DNA of 64,000 bases from G958295935 sp965224235 (GTDB lineage Bacteria; Chloroflexota; Dehalococcoidia; Lucifugimonadales; Lucifugimonadaceae). The notes beneath the pieces are model-generated. The model had not been told where the DNA came from and did not search any database. It saw only the letters and a list, made by a program, of their open reading frames with translations. The number at the start of each line of letters is the position of its first letter. Position 1 is the first letter of the stretch. The stretch lies in NCBI GenBank assembly GCA_965224235.1, contig CBDCYP010000002.1:558001-622000 (forward strand), written 5' to 3'. Both the position numbers and the translations under genes were made by a program. Positions 42,234 to 50,707 of this stretch are shown here, piece by piece.

Positions 42234-42584
42234 TCAGCGGGCATCATTTTCATTTGTGATTCCGAGTTTGTAGGCGATCCCCAGCATCGAGTGTTCGAGT
42301 TGTGAATAGCTTGCGTCACGCGCCGCCGGCCTTGCCGAGATAACCACGTCCCAACTGCGGTCAGTCGTTAGATGCCTGACTATCTCTCTAAGCCTTCGCT
42401 TGATTGTATTCCTGCAGACCGCTCCGCCCACGCGTGCAGAGACGGCAAAGCCATATCTGGATTCGTCATTGTGTGCCGCCGCGGCGGCGACCGCCAGCAA
42501 GCTGTCTCCTGCCCTCCGGCCTCGGGAGAGTATTTTGCGGAATTCGGAGGATTTGCGCAGCCGCCGACTGTGCGGGAGTCCCAT
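42234..42584 (-). CDS. rnpA: Ribonuclease P protein component
   Basis: A 116-residue RnpA. LRKSSEFRKILSRGRRAG near the N terminus and FAVSARVGGAVCRNTIKRRL with EIVR are the family signature (normally VSKKVGKAVxRNxIKRxLRE). It binds the catalytic RNA of RNase P and helps process tRNA 5' ends. The gene follows rpmH by seven bases, as in most bacteria. Confidence 0.93.
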   Translation of the reverse strand: MGLPHSRRLRKSSEFRKILSRGRRAGDSLLAVAAAAAHNDESRYGFAVSARVGGAVCRNTIKRRLREIVRHLTTDRSWDVVISARPAARDASYSQLEHSMLGIAYKLGITNENDAR

Positions 42585-42591
42585 TTCCGTA

Positions 42592-42729
42592 TCAGACAGC
42601 TAACTTGATGCGCCCTCGCGTCCTGCGCCTCGCAATCACGCGCCGACCTGCCCGGGTTTTCATCCTGCTTCTGAATCCGTGCACCCTGGCACGTCGGCGT
42701 TTCTTGGGTTGGTAAGTTCTTTTGGGCAT
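42592..42729 (-). CDS. rpmH: 50S ribosomal protein L34
   Basis: Translation of the minus strand from ATG 42729 gives 45 residues beginning MPKRTYQPKKRRRARVHGFR, then SRMKTRAGRRVIARRR and ending GRIKLAV, a textbook L34 of normal length. It is the first gene of the rpmH-rnpA-yidD-yidC-khpB cluster and has a good promoter just upstream. Confidence 0.96.
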   Translation of the reverse strand: MPKRTYQPKKRRRARVHGFRSRMKTRAGRRVIARRRTRGRIKLAV

Positions 42730-42754
42730 GGAATCTGCTGATCCTGGAACAACG

Positions 42755-42784
42755 ATTGTAAGTATCGTTTAACTTGAGTGTCAA
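42755..42784 (-). promoter_or_regulatory. Candidate rpmH promoter
   Basis: On the minus strand TTGACA (complement of 42779-42784) and TACAAT (complement of 42755-42760) are separated by 18 bases. The -10 element ends 25 bases before the rpmH ATG. Confidence 0.7.
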
Positions 42785-42907
42785 CGTGAATCGAGGACGC
42801 CCAATTTGACTGCTTAAGCCGCCAAAATCTATCATGAGGGGTGGCTGGCGACGTACCTTCCACCCCGCGAACGGGCGTTGATCCCTTGATTGGAGCGAAG
42901 ATTAGCA

Positions 42908-43738
42908 GTGGCGACCAAGACAGAAACCATCCCCGCGTCAACCCCACAATCCGTTATGGAAACGTTCCAGACTTACGTTCGGCAACTACCTGACGACACG
43001 AAACAACAGGCCCAGCCGGAGATAGCAAAATTCGTGCGATGGGTCGGCGGCGACCGGGATGTCAATTCCCTCACCGCATCCGAGATCGGAGAATTCAGTG
43101 ACGCAATCGCTTCCCGTACGTCGTCCAGCAGCGCTGCCGAGCGGACCGCGTACGTAAAGCAATTCCTTGCGTATTTGAAGAAAAAGGGAATCGTGGCAGT
43201 CAATCTTGCCCAACACCTCAGGCTGCGCAAATCCCGAACCGCCATATCTGTCGTTCGTTCGTACAGAAATTCCGGCCGGGTTGTCCGACTAACCAAGTCC
43301 GGTTACAACGACCTCACGAAGAAGCTCGCCGACCTGCAGGATGAGCGCATCAAGCTCGTCGAGGAGATCCACAAGGCCGCCGCCGACAAGGACGTTCGGG
43401 AGAACGCTCCCCTAGAGGCTGCCCGCGAGTCCCAGGGCATGGTCATGGCGAGGATCGCCGAGCTCGAAGCCACGCTCAAGGTGTCGGTCATCATTGGCGA
43501 CACCAAGCCCGATCGGAAAACCGTCCGGGTCGGGTCCACGGTCAGCCTGAAGGACACCGCATCCGGCCGGGTCACCGGGTATCAGCTAGTCGAACCGAAA
43601 GAGGCGAACCCGCTCACCAGCAAGATCTCGATCGTATCGCCTGTCGGAGCCGCCATCCTCGGGCGAAACCGCGGAGACGAAGTAAAGGTCCAGACCCCCC
43701 GCGGCGAGCAGGCTTACCGAATCGAATCGACAAGCTAA
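42908..43738 (+). CDS. greA: Transcription elongation factor GreA with N-terminal recombinase-like SAM domain
   Basis: A 276-residue protein. About residues 15-105 (YVRQLPDDTKQQAQPEIAKF, VNSLTASEIGEFSDAI, KQFLAYLKKKGIVAVNLAQH) resemble the N-terminal core-binding domain of tyrosine recombinases. From about 123 comes a complete GreA: a coiled-coil with KDVRENAPLEAARESQG (normally GDLSENAEY) carrying acidic tip residues, then the C-terminal FKBP-like domain (SIVSPVGAAILGRNRGDEV). GreA rescues backtracked RNA polymerase; the extra domain may bind DNA. GTG 42908 is chosen over TTG 42890 because GGAG lies between them. Confidence 0.85.
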   Translation: MATKTETIPASTPQSVMETFQTYVRQLPDDTKQQAQPEIAKFVRWVGGDRDVNSLTASEIGEFSDAIASRTSSSSAAERTAYVKQFLAYLKKKGIVAVNLAQHLRLRKSRTAISVVRSYRNSGRVVRLTKSGYNDLTKKLADLQDERIKLVEEIHKAAADKDVRENAPLEAARESQGMVMARIAELEATLKVSVIIGDTKPDRKTVRVGSTVSLKDTASGRVTGYQLVEPKEANPLTSKISIVSPVGAAILGRNRGDEVKVQTPRGEQAYRIESTS

Positions 43739-43797
43739 ACGCTGCTGCCGGATCCTCGCACTAACGTAGTCGGGGACAGGATCGAACACATTCAGAA

Positions 43798-43845
43798 GTC
43801 AGGGCCGCCCATACCGCCGTTTGCGGAACGTCGACGGCCCCTGAC
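43798..43845 (+). other. Stem-loop in the terC leader
   Basis: GTCAGGGCC (43798-43806) can pair with GGCCCCTGAC (43836-43845) with one bulge, enclosing a smaller CCGC/GCGG hairpin (43814-43826). A palindrome ACCGGCCGGT (43844-43853) follows. It ends 22 bases before the terC ATG. TerC genes are often under riboswitch control, but the yybP-ykoY consensus is not recognisable here. Confidence 0.45.
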
Positions 43846-43867
43846 CGGCCGGTCGGCGCGGTAACCG

Positions 43868-44839
43868 ATGCTCGACAGCATTTGGACATGGGTAGGTTTC
43901 AACGCGGCGCTGGGCGTACTGCTAGTGCTCGACCTCGTCGTCCTGACCCGCAAGGACCATGTCGTCAGCATGCGGGAGGCTGGTTGGCTGACCGTGTTTT
44001 GGACGTTGGTGGCGGCGGGCGCCGGGGTCTTCGTTTTCCTGGCATCCGACTCGACGACCGCCGCCGACTACGTAACTGCGTACGTGGCGGAGCGGGCGTT
44101 GAGCATCGACAACCTCTTCGTCTTCCTCGTCATCTTCGGCTACTTCTCGGTACCGGCCAGATATCAGTCCCGGGCCCTGTTGTGGGGCATCGTCGGAGCG
44201 TTGATCGCCAGGGCGGTTTTCATCGCTGTCGGAGTGGCCGTCATAGCCGCCTTCTCGTGGGTGCTGTACGTACTTGGCGCCTTCCTGCTGTACACGGCGT
44301 ACAAGCTGGCGTTCACCGGCGATCAGGAGGTCGATCCCGGGAAGAACATTGCCTTGCGCATCGCCAAAAAGGTGACGAACGTCTCTTCCGAATACGATGG
44401 CCATAACTTCTTCACTCGCATAAACGGCGTACGCGCCGCAACGCCGTTGTTGCTCGTCGTAATAGTGCTCGGAACAACCGACGTCGTCTTTGCCGTGGAC
44501 TCGATCCCCACCGTCTTCGGCATCACGACAAACTCGTTCATCGTCTGGAGTTCCAACGCCATGGCGGTGCTCGGCATGCGGCCGTTGTTCTTCCTGCTCG
44601 CCGGGCTAGTTAAGCTGTTCATTTATTTGCAGTACGGCCTTGCGGCGATCCTCGGCTTTGTCGGAGCGAAGATGATCACCGAAGAGGCGTTGCACGGATT
44701 CCACATAGACACGTACGTCTCCCTGGGAACGATCCTGGGAATACTAGCCCTCAGCGTCCTGGCGTCCATGATCTTTAAGCGGGACGAAGACTCTGAACAC
44801 CCGACTGCAGCCCAGAACGAGGGGAATCCGGAGAAGTGA
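43868..44839 (+). CDS. TerC/Alx family integral membrane protein
   Basis: A 323-residue protein with about nine transmembrane helices and the TerC acidic motifs: LVLDLVVLTRKDHVVS near the N terminus, YVAERALSIDNLFVFLVIF, and VVFAVDSIPTVFGITTNSFI. The family exports manganese or other metals and supports exoprotein metalation; older names refer to tellurite resistance. The last 25 residues are a charged tail. It overlaps the following dehydrogenase gene by four bases, so they form an operon. Confidence 0.92.
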   Translation: MLDSIWTWVGFNAALGVLLVLDLVVLTRKDHVVSMREAGWLTVFWTLVAAGAGVFVFLASDSTTAADYVTAYVAERALSIDNLFVFLVIFGYFSVPARYQSRALLWGIVGALIARAVFIAVGVAVIAAFSWVLYVLGAFLLYTAYKLAFTGDQEVDPGKNIALRIAKKVTNVSSEYDGHNFFTRINGVRAATPLLLVVIVLGTTDVVFAVDSIPTVFGITTNSFIVWSSNAMAVLGMRPLFFLLAGLVKLFIYLQYGLAAILGFVGAKMITEEALHGFHIDTYVSLGTILGILALSVLASMIFKRDEDSEHPTAAQNEGNPEK

Positions 44840-47739
44840 CCGTCGCACCTCCGCCTGCTCTCTCACCTGCGACGCGGGACCTGGAACGGGATCTGAAACG
44901 CGCAATTGCGGGCGAGGTCAGGTTCGACTCGTACTCGCGGGAGATGTACGCGACAGACGGCTCAATCTACCGGATCGTACCCCTCGGCGTTGTACTGCCG
45001 CGGGACGCGGATGACGTCTCGGCGGCCATCGAAACGGCGGCGCGGCACGGCGCGCCGGTCTTGCCGCGCGGCGGCGGGACCGGGCTGGCGGGGCAGACGG
45101 TGAACCGCGCCGTGGTCATCGACTTTTCCAGGTACATGCACAATGTTCTGCATGTGAACACCGAGGAGAGGTGGGTACGAACACAGCCGGGTATTACGAT
45201 CGGCGAACTTAACCGCCAACTCGCCGTGACCGGCCTGCACTTCACACCCGACCCTAGCACCGCCAACCGGGCGAACATCGGCGGCGCTATCGGTAACAAC
45301 TCCTGCGGCGCGCACTCCATCGTTTACGGCAAGACCGTCGATCACGTTCTCGATCTGGACGTGGCGCTATCCGACGGAACGCAGACCCGATTCGGCCAAG
45401 TCGAACCTGCCAGGCTGGAATCGAACATGTCGGGCGGCGGACTTGAGGCGGCGATATACCGCGGGGTCCGGCGAATAGGGGAAGAGGCGCGGGACGAGGT
45501 TGCGCGCAGGTTCCCGAAGATCATGCGCAGAGTCGGGGGTTACAACCTCGACCTGGTACAGGACACCGCAAATTACAACCTCGCCCGGCTGGTCGTCGGG
45601 TCGGAGGGAACGCTGGCCGCGGTCACGAGCGCACGGCTGAACCTCGTTCCCGTTCCGACGAATCGGGGGCTCGCCGTCCTCCACTTCTCCAGCATCGGCG
45701 AGGCGATGGAGGCTACGGTAGCGACCCTCGAAGAGCGCCCCGACGCGGTCGAGCACATCGGCAGCATGATCATCGGGCAGGCCCGTCAGTCGCTGGGTTT
45801 TTCGCGGAGCATCGGCTTTCTCCAGGGCGATCCGTCAGACATCCTCGTGGTCGAGTTCTCGGGCGAAAGCAGTGACGAGACGAGCGACAAACTCGACAAG
45901 CTCGGAGAGCGCATGCGCAGGAACGGGCTGGGGTTCGCCATCACGAACCTGCTCGATCCCGCCGGCCAACGCCAGGTGTGGAACATGAGGGAGGCAGGCC
46001 TCGGTCTGCTGATGAACGTGCCGGGCGATGCCAAGCCTCTGCCGTTCGTCGAAGACACGGCCGTATCGCCGGAGAAGCTGCCGGAGTACGTCAGGCGGTT
46101 CGACGAGATCGTGCGGCGGCACGGCACGGAGGCGGGTTACTACGGCCACGCGAGCGTGGGCTGCCTGCACATCCGGCCGGTAGTCAATCTGAAGAGGCGG
46201 GACGGCGTCGAAAAGATGCACGCCATCGCCTCCGAAGTGTCCGATCTGGTGCTCGAATTCGGCGGCGCCATGTCGGCCGAGCACGGCGACGGCATTGCGC
46301 GGTCGGAGTGGAACGAAAAGATGTTCGGCCCCGAACTCTACAAGGCGTTCAGGGAGGTCAAAGCCGCGTTCGACCCCGCAGGCATCATGAACCCAGGGAA
46401 GATCGTGGACGCTCCCCCGATGACCCAAAACCTACGCTACGGGGAGACGTATCGAACGGCGCCCCTCGAAACGCGCTTCGATTGGTCGGCCGACAACGGG
46501 TTCGCCGGCGCTGTAGAGCGGTGCAACGGGGTGGGCGCTTGCCGGAAGGTGAACAGCGGCGCAATGTGCCCGTCCTACATGGCCACCCGCGAGGAGGAGC
46601 ACTCCACCCGTGGACGGGCAAACGCGTTGAGGGCCGCCCTGTCCGGCGCGCTGCCGCACGAAGAGATCGCCAGCGACCGCATGTTCGACGTTCTCGACCT
46701 GTGCCTGGAGTGCAAGTCGTGTAAGTCCGAATGCCCGTCGAACGTCGACATGGCCAAGATCAAGTACGAATTTCTGAACACGTACTACAAGCGCCACCGG
46801 CGGCCGATCAGGGGGCGGATCGTTGGGGACATCCACCGGGTGAACGCCGTCCTGCAGCCGCTTGCTACTGTGGCCAACGCCCTGACCGGCTCGGCCGCGG
46901 TGCGCCGGCTCAATGAGGCGCTGATTGGCATCGACCGCCGCCGCCGCTTTCCAGCGCTGTCACCCCACACGTTCGAGTCGTGGTTCCGCTCGCGCACACC
47001 CCGCACAACCGGCTCGCGCGGCGTCGCCGTCCTGTTTCACGATACCTTCACCAACTTCAACCATCCCAACGCAGGCGTAGCCGCGACGCGCCTGCTCGAA
47101 TCGCTGGGGTTCGAGGTCAAGATCGCAGACCGCAAGTGTTGTGGCAGGCCGATGATCTCAAAGGGGATGATCGACAAGGCGGCAAGCAACGCACGCCACA
47201 ACATCGACGTGCTGCACCCATTCGTCAAAAGTGGGGCTCGCATAGTCGGGTGGGAGGCCAGTTGCCTGCTCACGCTGAAGGACGAGTACCCCGACCTGTT
47301 TCCGAACGACGCACGGGCGCGGGCCGTGGCCGACGCCGCGGTGATGATCGAGACGCTGCTGGCCGAGACAGCGGGCGACGGAGGGCAGCAGATCGAGTGG
47401 TCAGACAAGACGGCGTCGGTGGCGGCGCACGTGCATTGTCACGAGAAAGCGTTAGTTGGAACGGGGGACGCCAACGCCGCGCTCGCCCTGCCGCCGGGCT
47501 ACTCGGCCGAGATCATAGACGCCGGGTGCTGCGGCATGGCCGGCTCGTTCGGGTTCGAGAAGGAACACTACGACGTATCGATGCAGGTGGGGGAGGACAG
47601 GCTCTTCCCGTTCGTCCGCAGCGCCCCGTCCGGGGTGGAGATTGCCGTTACCGGCGTCTCCTGCCACCAGCAGATCGCCGACGGCACGGGACGCCCCGCC
47701 CGTTACCTGGTGGAAGTCCTGGCTGACGCCCTGGCCTGA
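44836..47739 (+). CDS. FAD-binding/4Fe-4S/CCG-domain dehydrogenase (GlcD-GlpC fusion)
   Basis: A 967-residue fused oxidoreductase. About residues 40-200 form an FAD-binding PCMH domain (PRGGGTGLAGQTVNRAVVID), 220-470 the C-terminal FAD-oxidase domain (ending FDPAGIMNPGKIV). Two 4Fe-4S motifs follow (CNGVGACRK with MCPSYMATREEEHSTRGRAN; CLECKSCKSECPSNVDMAK), and two CCG domains end the protein (CCGRPMISKGM; CHEKALVG then CCGMAGSFG). Such proteins oxidise 2-hydroxyacids (D-lactate, D-2-hydroxyglutarate, glycolate) into the quinone pool. GTG start overlaps the terC stop. Confidence 0.92.
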   Translation: MTVAPPPALSPATRDLERDLKRAIAGEVRFDSYSREMYATDGSIYRIVPLGVVLPRDADDVSAAIETAARHGAPVLPRGGGTGLAGQTVNRAVVIDFSRYMHNVLHVNTEERWVRTQPGITIGELNRQLAVTGLHFTPDPSTANRANIGGAIGNNSCGAHSIVYGKTVDHVLDLDVALSDGTQTRFGQVEPARLESNMSGGGLEAAIYRGVRRIGEEARDEVARRFPKIMRRVGGYNLDLVQDTANYNLARLVVGSEGTLAAVTSARLNLVPVPTNRGLAVLHFSSIGEAMEATVATLEERPDAVEHIGSMIIGQARQSLGFSRSIGFLQGDPSDILVVEFSGESSDETSDKLDKLGERMRRNGLGFAITNLLDPAGQRQVWNMREAGLGLLMNVPGDAKPLPFVEDTAVSPEKLPEYVRRFDEIVRRHGTEAGYYGHASVGCLHIRPVVNLKRRDGVEKMHAIASEVSDLVLEFGGAMSAEHGDGIARSEWNEKMFGPELYKAFREVKAAFDPAGIMNPGKIVDAPPMTQNLRYGETYRTAPLETRFDWSADNGFAGAVERCNGVGACRKVNSGAMCPSYMATREEEHSTRGRANALRAALSGALPHEEIASDRMFDVLDLCLECKSCKSECPSNVDMAKIKYEFLNTYYKRHRRPIRGRIVGDIHRVNAVLQPLATVANALTGSAAVRRLNEALIGIDRRRRFPALSPHTFESWFRSRTPRTTGSRGVAVLFHDTFTNFNHPNAGVAATRLLESLGFEVKIADRKCCGRPMISKGMIDKAASNARHNIDVLHPFVKSGARIVGWEASCLLTLKDEYPDLFPNDARARAVADAAVMIETLLAETAGDGGQQIEWSDKTASVAAHVHCHEKALVGTGDANAALALPPGYSAEIIDAGCCGMAGSFGFEKEHYDVSMQVGEDRLFPFVRSAPSGVEIAVTGVSCHQQIADGTGRPARYLVEVLADALA

Positions 47740-47821
47740 GGGGGGTTGCGCGCGCAGGGCTAAGGGCATGGGCCGCGCTGCCCTTATATCTAATATTACC
47801 CAAGCGGGAACCGAGAAATGA

Positions 47822-48343
47822 CCGACGACCGACCGCAGTGAAGTTAACCTGAAGGCATCTTCAAACGAGGGCGATGTAGCGCTCGACCCGTTTTGTGGAT
47901 GTGCTACGGCTTGCGTAGCGGCTGAGAAGCTCGGTCGGCTGCGGGTAGGCATAGATTTGTCACCAGTGGCTTACACACTGGTTCAGGAACGTCTTGCCCG
48001 TGAGGTACAGGTCGGCTCGGAGGAATCGCCCCGGCTGACGGGATGGAATGTTACTCACCAGACGGACATTCCGAGACTGAGGGATTTCTCTGAACCTAAG
48101 AATTGCCGCAAGAATAAGCACGTCTTGTTTGGTGCGCAGGAGGGTCGGTGTAACGGCTGTCGGATGGAATTTCCGTTCAAGATATTCACGGTCGATCATG
48201 TGATACCGCGCTCTAGAGGCGGTACAGATCATTTCGGAAATTTGCAATTGTTATGCGGTCATTGCAACAGCCTCAAAGGAGATCGGCCTCAGGAATACTT
48301 GATAGCTGAACTGAATAAGAGGCCTGAATATGTTACAGCCTAA
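47822..48343 (+). pseudogene. 5'-truncated DNA methyltransferase fused to HNH nuclease
   Basis: The frame is open from 47822 (after TGA at 47819) with no plausible start. It reads NEGDVALDPFCGCATACVAA then KLGRLRVGIDLSPVAY, i.e. motif I and the following part of an amino-group methyltransferase, and continues into an HNH domain: CNGCRMEFPFKIFTVDHVIP, RSRGGTDHFGNLQLLCGHCN, SLKGDRPQEYL. The catalytic methyltransferase half is absent, so this is a remnant; the HNH part (CxxC, DHV, HCN) looks intact. A TTG at 47957 could still start an HNH-containing product of 128 residues. Confidence 0.7.
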
Positions 48344-48612
48344 TAAGGAACGAGGCTAAAGGCCAGTAGCCCTGCAAATAGGGGTCAGTGCGACACCCCT
48401 GAGGATGGCCACCACCTCCACAGCTCTGGTTGAGGTGTTGGGTGTTTAGGCTGCTACTCCGCTGTCGGGGCACCTGCGAGTAGGTGTCGGGGATGATGTT
48501 CCGGTACTTATCCAGGGGTAGAGCGCCACGACAGTTGTTCCCAACGCAGTTAGACGGCGAACGAATTAGAGGAACGTTTGCCGGTCCTGTCCAGGCTGCC
48601 GACCCTGAGTAG
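48344..48612. other. Intergenic or decayed sequence
   Basis: About 270 bases with no gene. A short readable stretch (GTFAGPVQAADPE before a TAG at 48610) may be an upstream piece of the broken protease that follows. Confidence 0.35.
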
Positions 48613-49085
48613 ACGTTCCACGGGTGTCGGTATGACCCTGATTCCATCTGGCCCATCACGTATCGGTTCTTCTCGGTTGACGATGCCTACGAGACGGCGT
48701 TCAAAGATGTTGAAGTCGCGTGGGACTCGACTACCGTTCCTCGGTATTTTCTGGAGGATTCTTCGAGTGTCGACCCGAGTTCAATGTGATCGACGGCTTC
48801 TACATGTCGAAGAGCTGGGCGACGTTGACCACTGGGAAATGCCCTTCGCACCCCGGCCTCTACTTTGGCAACAAGGTTACGATCGATTTCAACCGGTACC
48901 GCACGGACAGCAATAGTGCATTTGAGAAGAAGATCGCCGCGATGCACGAATTCGGCCATGCATACTGCCTGGACCACGTTTCAGCCGGCTATCGTCTCAT
49001 GAGAGACGATCTGAATGTCATCACTACTTGCGGAACAATGCCGACCTCTGATGACGAGGACGGAGTTGACGCAAGGTTTCCTTAG
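48613..49085 (+). pseudogene. Matrixin-like zinc metalloprotease, frameshifted
   Basis: Two frames are needed. First, from 48613, a segment with SIWPITYRFFSVDDAYETAF and DVEVAWDSTTVPRYFLEDS stops at TGA near 48787. Then another frame to 49085 gives VIDGFYMSKSWATLTTGKCP, KVTIDFNRYRTDS and MHEFGHAYCLDHVSAGYRLM. HEFGHxxCLDH is the HExxHxxGxxH-type zinc site of metzincins, with a following Met that could be the Met-turn. No signal peptide or start survives, so the gene appears dead, although a product of 121 residues from 48720 would keep the zinc site. Confidence 0.6.
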
Positions 49086-49099
49086 AGAGGAAGGTTTAG

Positions 49100-49774
49100 A
49101 TGAACATCAAGAACCGACACATAAAGTGGTTGCTGCCGGTTGGCAGCATAGCGATTGCCGCCATCATTGCGGTGGTTGCATGATATGGGGTTACATCCTT
49201 GAGGGAGGACGCCGACGTTGAGGAGATAAAGGTTCTGTCCTTTTCGATGGTCGCCCTATACTCAACCTTGGAGGATCTCACGGAGGATGCTGACGCCGTG
49301 GTTTTGGGGACCGTTGAGGAGATTACCCAGATCGGCATCTCACGGGGTATGGAGGGAGATGGTAGCTCCATTCCCTACACCCTCTATGAGGTAGGGGTTC
49401 TTGAAACCATCAAGGGAGATGTCGGCCAGACGATCTATGTTTCGAGGACAGACCCGGCTTTCCTTGCTGACACGGTTTCGTTTGGCAAGGCGCCTCTCAC
49501 GAGACTTAACGTGGGAGAGACGGTCGTGCTCTATCTCCATGAGATTAGCGCCGACATTGAGCCTACAATCACTCTCACGGGTACGATCTACGTGCCGCTC
49601 AGCTTCGATAACGGCGTGTTCGATGTCGCTGGAGAGGGTCCGGCAGGTGCTGTTGGCAGGGTCAACGATACCGCCGAGATCCTGCCGAGGGGCATACACT
49701 ACGACATGTTCACCGATGGCGATACATTCACGGCGGCGGATGTCAGACAAGCCGTAGGACTTGACCCAGGTTAG
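49100..49774 (+). pseudogene. Secreted hypothetical protein interrupted by in-frame TGA
   Basis: ATG 49100 is preceded by AGAGGAAGG. The first 27 codons give a classic signal peptide, MNIKNRHIKWLLPVGSIAIA followed by AIIAVVA, and codon 28 is TGA (49181-49183). The same frame then stays open to 49774 for another 196 codons (YGVTSLREDADVEEIKVLSF, VVLGTVEEITQIGISRG, VGVLETIKGDVGQTIYVSRT). The second part resembles proteins with a cleavable leader followed by a beta-rich domain; no family recognised. One base change would restore the gene. A TTG at 49199 could start a cytoplasmic form. Confidence 0.65.
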
Positions 49775-49810
49775 GCAACGTCAACTAGCCTGAACGGGTA
49801 ACCGACCAAA

Positions 49811-49848
49811 GGGCGTCGCTCCAACTCAGGGGCGGCGTCCTCTTTTTG
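49811..49848 (+). terminator. Rho-independent terminator
   Basis: GGGCGTCGCTCC (49811-49822) pairs with GGGGCGGCGTCC (49829-49840) over twelve positions including G-U pairs, with a six-base loop, followed by TCTTTTTGTTT. It closes the remnant cluster. Confidence 0.75.
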
Positions 49849-50146
49849 TTTAGGACTTGTCCAGGATTAAAAGTCTACAGTTGGGATTATTTCAATTGTG
49901 TTAGTTTTACTTGCGATGGGGATTAGCGTTTATACGTATACTCTTACCAAGTGTGTGCTTTCAATTCAGAGACATTTGTACACCGGGGAAACGCGCGAAA
50001 AAGAGAAACGGTTTGTTTTGTATACCCTGGGTAGGATTGTATATAAGGGCCGGCCGCGCAAACAATGTCCCCGACGCGTGGTTGCTATGACAACACAACT
50101 TCGAATTTTTTCAACGGTTCGCGTGCAATCTGCCTGTAGGAGATCA
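49849..50146. other. AT-rich intergenic region
   Basis: Lower in GC than its surroundings. The open frame here (from 49898) leads into the next small gene but its codons look non-coding. I see no clear promoter hexamers. Confidence 0.35.
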
Positions 50147-50335
50147 ATGCCCATGTCCACGGTGGAACAGCCTGTCACGCGAACCGAGTTGCGCGAAGAG
50201 TTACGTCACTACGCAACCAAGGCTGACCTTGCCAATCTCGAAACCCGCCTGATCAAGTGGATGGTAGGGCTGATGGTGAGTTCCGTTGTGGCCGCGTCCG
50301 CCGTCGCCGTCATGGTACAGAACATTATTGGCTAG
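50147..50335 (+). CDS. Small coiled-coil/single-helix membrane protein
   Basis: A 62-residue protein starting MPMSTVEQPVTRTELREELR, continuing HYATKADLANLETRLIKWMV and ending in a hydrophobic helix (about 40-60). AGGAG four bases before ATG 50147 fixes the start. The YATKADLANLETRL segment is common in small DUF1640-like coiled-coil proteins of phages and mobile regions. The function is unknown. Confidence 0.65.
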   Translation: MPMSTVEQPVTRTELREELRHYATKADLANLETRLIKWMVGLMVSSVVAASAVAVMVQNIIG

Positions 50336-50400
50336 CCTGCCAGCCAAGGTGTAATCGCATTCAACTACCTTGGCGAAAGTCTCTGAAACCGGTGCCCAAA

Positions 50401-50439
50401 CCGCCCCGTGGTTACCCGATCGGGGTCGGGGATGACGGA
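50401..50439 (-). repeat. Dispersed repeat, CCCCGATCGGGG family, copy 4
   Basis: Reverse orientation: CCGCCCCGTGGTT, ACCCGATCGGGG, TCGGGGATGACGGA. It matches copy 2 (22567) in almost all positions. Confidence 0.8.
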
Positions 50440-50472
50440 TGTGGGCGGGATCGGGTAAGCCCGGCTGAAAGC

Positions 50473-50618
50473 AGATCCTGGCCAACTCCCTCGCCTGAAC
50501 CGGGCTTGCTCCGTCGTATGGTCACTGCCGTTGTCGCGCCAAAACAGGTCCTCGCCGACGCCCGCGCCTGAAACGGCCTCCCCACTCATCTGACGACCAC
50601 TTTGGCCGCGCCAAAAAC
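50473..50618 (+). repeat. 73-bp tandem repeat, two copies
   Basis: Copies begin at 50473 (AGATCCTGGCCAACTCCC) and 50546 (AGGTCCTCGCCGACGCCC) and both end in CGCGCCAAAA. The internal TCGCCTGAACCGGGC / GCGCCTGAAACGGCC segments match. The array ends about 90 bases before the transaldolase ATG. It may be a diverged relative of the 80-bp leader arrays. Confidence 0.6.
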
Positions 50619-50707
50619 GCCAAAGTTGTAAACTGCCGGCATAAGTTGAGAGCGCAGAAGGCAAAATTTCGCCGGACCAGCAGGCCGGTCATCCGAGGTA
50701 ACAAGCC

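Larger units (their letters stand above)
50336..50707. other. Repeat-rich intergenic region upstream of the transaldolase gene
   Basis: These 372 bases hold a CCCCGATCGGGG-family copy (50401-50439) and a two-copy 73-bp tandem repeat (50473-50618). No other gene is supported. Confidence 0.5.

Noticed and set aside
43740..43867. yybP-ykoY manganese riboswitch before terC
   Set aside because: The conserved GGGGAGTA-type core is absent although the leader can fold.
47818..47845. ATG at 47818 as start of the methyltransferase-HNH gene
   Set aside because: It is in a different frame and meets TGA after seven codons.
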